Source: CAG-791 sp045117315
Lineage (GTDB): Bacteria > Bacillota > Clostridia > Lachnospirales > Lachnospiraceae
Reading direction: 5' to 3'
NCBI GenBank assembly: GCA_045117315.1
Contig: JBGUNJ010000115.1
Location: forward strand, 1-25,425
DNA length: 25,425 bases
Shown: positions 22,855 to 25,425 of the stretch, piece by piece
Numbering within the stretch: the stretch's first letter is position 1
How the letters are laid out: every line of letters starts with the position of its first letter
The notes under the pieces: model-generated
Database searches by the model: none
Told to the model about the DNA's origin: nothing
Seen by the model: the letters and a program-made list of their open reading frames with translations, nothing else
Made by a program: the position numbers and the translations under genes

Positions 22855-25140
22855 ATGACAGTTGTTCCCGTTTATAACGCGATTGTCGTTCCCGATTCGA
22901 ACATCTTTTTCGCGATTGACGCATACAAGAAAATGACCGGGCGCGCGCCTTTTGAAGGAGAAAAAGTCATCCTGATGATGCTGCGCGCCGATGACAGCAG
23001 GGAGGATTTGGAAAAGGACAGCTTCTATCCGATCGGTGTCTCCGGTGTTATTACGGAGGTAAATGCGGGGGGCTATCTGGTCATCCGCACCCACGGCCGT
23101 GTTCATTTTGACGAAATCACGGTCTACAGCGATCACACCATCGAACTGTCTGTTTCCCGTAAACCCGACATCGAGGATCTGGATCCCTCCTACGAAGCCG
23201 AGCGCCTTGAAAAACTCAAGAAGGTCGTGATCGACTATACTTCTCAGTTTCAGTGGGGCGCCCTGACCCGCGCCTATGCGGATCAGTGGACCAATATCGG
23301 AGAGATCGCTTCTATCATGTCCCCCTGGCTGGGAATCAGCAATGAGGAGCGCTATACCCTTCTGGCCGAGGACTCCAAAAAGGCACGGAGTGAGGCGCTG
23401 GAAAAGATCCTCTATGAGAACCTTGAGCAGTTCCATGTCAACAATGAGGCCAGGAACGCGCAGGAGGAAGGCTACCAGAAAGTCTACAGAGAGCAGGCTA
23501 TTAAAAAACAGATCGAGTATCTGCAGAAAGAGCTCGACGAAATGCACCCCGAAAACATCACCGATGTCCGCCGTTTCCAGGTGAAGATTGAGGAATCGGG
23601 GATGAACGAGACAGCCCGCAAGGAGGCTGACAAGGTCCTCAACCGCTATAAGCAGGAAGGACAGAACAGTCCCGAATCCGGTATGCTGTACGACTATCTG
23701 GATTTCATCACAGGTCTGTCCTGGAAAAACGAGGATGCTCAGGAAATCGATCTGGACGAGGCGGAAGCCGTACTCGAAGAGGATCATTTCGGACTCAAAA
23801 AGGTCAAAGAACGCATCATCCAGCAGATTGCCGTGATGAATCTCAAAAAACAGCAGTCAGGCTCCATTCTCTGCTTTGTCGGAGCTCCCGGAACCGGCAA
23901 GACCAGCATCGGTCAGAGTATAGCCAAAGCCCTTCACCGCAAATACTCGCGAGTGAGTCTGGGCGGAGTTCGCGATGAAGCGGACATCCGCGGCCACAGG
24001 CGCACTTATATAGGGGCCATGCCCGGCAGGATTATGGACGGAATCCAGAAAAGCGGTGTCTCAAATCCTGTCATGGTCCTCGATGAGATCGACAAGCTGT
24101 CCGTCTCCTACAACGGAGATCCGGCCAGCGCCCTGCTCGAGGTACTGGATCCCGAACAGAACAGCAATTTCACCGATCACTACATGAACTGCCCCTATGA
24201 CCTGTCCAATGTCCTTTTCATCTGCACGGCCAATACGCTGGAAACCATCCCGGAGCCCCTGCTCAATCGTATGGAAGTCATCCAGTTCCAGGGCTATACG
24301 GCCACAGACAAGCTGCAGATTGCCAAGAGGCATCTGCTGCCCAAAGCACTGCAGACAGTGGGAATCAGCGCCGACCAGCTCGAGCTGTCCGACGATATGA
24401 TCCGCCTGATCATTTCCGACTACACCCAGGAAGGCGGCGTGCGCGGACTGCGCAAGCGCCTGGAGACTCTTTGCCGCGCCGCGGCTGTCCGTATCGTACG
24501 GGGCAAAGGAGAAAAAGTCACTGTAACGCCTGAAAATCTCCGGGACTACCTCGACATGCATCCTGTATATCACAAAAAAGTCAAGGAAGAAGCAAATCCC
24601 GGTATCGTCACAGGTCTGGCTTGGACAGCTGCCGGAGGTGAGATCCTGTATATTGAAACACTGTTAACTAAGGGCAAGGGAGAAATCCTGATCACCGGTC
24701 AGCTGGGTGATGTCATGAAAGAATCAGCCCGCATAGCTGTCACGCTGGTGAAATCGTTCTTCCCTGACAAGTCGGATATTTTCGAGGAAAACGACCTGCA
24801 CATCCACGTGCCGGATGGAGCGACTCCCAAGGACGGCCCGTCAGCCGGCATTACACTGACGACTGCCCTCTCCTCCCTGGTGACAGGAATTCCTGTGCCT
24901 CCCAATATCGGTATGACCGGCGAAGTATCGCTTCAGGGCGGCGTCAACCCCATCGGCGGACTTCCTGAGAAGCTCCTGGCGGCCCAGAGAGCCGGCGTAA
25001 AACAGGTCTTTATTCCCGCTGACAATGTGGACGACCTCAGAGACGTACCCGAAGAAGTCAGGGAAAACCTGGAGATCACCCCCGTGGAAGAGGCTGTCCA
25101 GGTACTGCGCAGCCTCGGGATCCTGAAAGAAGCAGTCTGA
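22855..25140 (+). CDS. lon: ATP-dependent protease Lon (LonA)
   Basis: It degrades misfolded and regulatory proteins as a hexameric AAA+ serine protease in the cytoplasm. The N-terminal substrate-binding domain (about 1-200) and a coiled-coil region (about 215-275) precede the ATPase. The ATPase has Walker A GAPGTGKTS (from residue 343) and Walker B VMVLDEIDKL. The protease domain has the catalytic Ser663 in PKDGPSAGIT and Lys706 in GLPEKLLAA, 43 residues apart as in the family. The 761 residues are typical, though the N-terminal domain is a divergent one. The start at 22855 has AAGGAG nine bases upstream. Expression is predicted to be under HrcA control via CIRCE, and a strong terminator follows. 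Confidence 0.97.
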   Translation: MTVVPVYNAIVVPDSNIFFAIDAYKKMTGRAPFEGEKVILMMLRADDSREDLEKDSFYPIGVSGVITEVNAGGYLVIRTHGRVHFDEITVYSDHTIELSVSRKPDIEDLDPSYEAERLEKLKKVVIDYTSQFQWGALTRAYADQWTNIGEIASIMSPWLGISNEERYTLLAEDSKKARSEALEKILYENLEQFHVNNEARNAQEEGYQKVYREQAIKKQIEYLQKELDEMHPENITDVRRFQVKIEESGMNETARKEADKVLNRYKQEGQNSPESGMLYDYLDFITGLSWKNEDAQEIDLDEAEAVLEEDHFGLKKVKERIIQQIAVMNLKKQQSGSILCFVGAPGTGKTSIGQSIAKALHRKYSRVSLGGVRDEADIRGHRRTYIGAMPGRIMDGIQKSGVSNPVMVLDEIDKLSVSYNGDPASALLEVLDPEQNSNFTDHYMNCPYDLSNVLFICTANTLETIPEPLLNRMEVIQFQGYTATDKLQIAKRHLLPKALQTVGISADQLELSDDMIRLIISDYTQEGGVRGLRKRLETLCRAAAVRIVRGKGEKVTVTPENLRDYLDMHPVYHKKVKEEANPGIVTGLAWTAAGGEILYIETLLTKGKGEILITGQLGDVMKESARIAVTLVKSFFPDKSDIFEENDLHIHVPDGATPKDGPSAGITLTTALSSLVTGIPVPPNIGMTGEVSLQGGVNPIGGLPEKLLAAQRAGVKQVFIPADNVDDLRDVPEEVRENLEITPVEEAVQVLRSLGILKEAV

Positions 25141-25145
25141 AAAAT

Positions 25146-25169
25146 TCAAGACTCGCTCGCGAGTCTTGA
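25146..25169 (+). repeat. Hairpin directly after lon
   Basis: TCAAGACTCGC and GCGAGTCTTGA form an 11-bp perfect stem with a two-base centre, six bases after the lon stop codon. There is no T-run. It could protect the 3' end or pause polymerase ahead of the true terminator. Confidence 0.6.
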
Positions 25170-25198
25170 GCGATGAAGAATACAATCACCGAAGAATA

Positions 25199-25256
25199 AA
25201 ATCACCGGGATTTGATGCTGCCCTGCAGACGGCGTCAATACTCCGGTGATTTTTTA
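25199..25256 (+). terminator. Intrinsic terminator of lon
   Basis: AAATCACCGG (25199-25208) pairs with CCGGTGATTT (25243-25252), and the T-run extends through 25255. The loop holds a further GC-rich partial stem. It is a good rho-independent terminator about 60 bases after the lon stop. Confidence 0.85.
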
Positions 25257-25301
25257 TACTGTGTTAAAAATCTATTCAGGATTTATTACATATGGGTTAT
25301 G

Positions 25302-25327
25302 AACATGGCACATAAACATGGCACATA
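25302..25327. repeat. 13-bp tandem duplication at the right edge
   Basis: AACATGGCACATA occurs twice in direct succession (25302-25314, 25315-25327). The remaining bases to 25425 contain no promoter or RNA gene I can recognise. On the minus strand two frames remain open to the edge (ending at TAA or TGA), so the tail of a gene may enter here, but the frame cannot be decided. Confidence 0.6.
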
Positions 25328-25425
25328 CTCATATGATGATGTCGGGGTCAAAAGGTGGTTAAAGATAATCCGTCTCGTCAGTATGCACAAACACCTTGGA
25401 CACGCTCTCGCTCAATCCTCGCTGG

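Noticed and set aside
22738..23787. Long minus-strand open frame opposite the lon 5' part
   Set aside because: It is the antisense shadow of lon codons. It has no ribosome binding site and no family features, while the plus strand is a clear Lon protease.

Overview
The window reads as a chromosomal segment of a Gram-positive Clostridia-type Firmicute, most likely a Lachnospiraceae relative (inference). The reasons are a PolC-type replicative polymerase, the pyrH-frr-uppS-cdsA-rseP-ispG-polC gene order typical of Clostridia, strong AGGAGG-type ribosome binding sites, consensus sigma-A promoters, an HrcA/CIRCE operator and a one-piece tmRNA whose tag ends in ALAA.

Region 1 (1-2700) is accessory DNA. 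The left edge (1-199) is hairpin-rich and non-coding. Next is a broken zinc-ribbon gene fragment (200-331, minus). A compact three-gene minus-strand module follows, listed in transcription order: an EspG/DUF5081-like protein (2691-1963), a putative type VII-secreted protein with a helical N-terminal domain, a YxxxE signal and a C-terminal HELRH metalloprotease-like domain (1976-933), and a small lipoprotein (886-467). I read it as an orphan T7SS effector cassette of the polymorphic-toxin kind. This is the most interesting system in the window.

Region 2 (2700-8000) holds rlmD-type rRNA methyltransferase and dapA (both minus). After these come ssrA (tmRNA, plus) and a PRK06851-like P-loop ATPase (plus) that ends at a bidirectional terminator.

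Region 3 (8000-19852, all minus) is the conserved housekeeping cluster. In transcription order it is pyrH (UMP kinase), frr (ribosome recycling), uppS (undecaprenyl-PP synthase), cdsA (CDP-diacylglycerol synthase), rseP (site-2 protease), ispG (MEP pathway), polC (DNA polymerase III) and an MBL-fold hydrolase. dxr, which usually lies between cdsA and rseP, is absent. Several of these proteins carry low-complexity insertions, and the gaps between the genes are unusually long and full of palindromes.

Region 4 (19853-25425) starts with a 556-base gap containing a row of perfect hairpins and a separate 147-base nested inverted-repeat element. It continues with typA/bipA (minus) and, divergently, lon (plus). 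lon has a textbook sigma-A promoter, a CIRCE operator and a long AT-rich leader built of tandem repeats, so it is probably repressed by HrcA. A terminator follows lon, and the right edge is non-coding apart from a possible gene tail on the minus strand.
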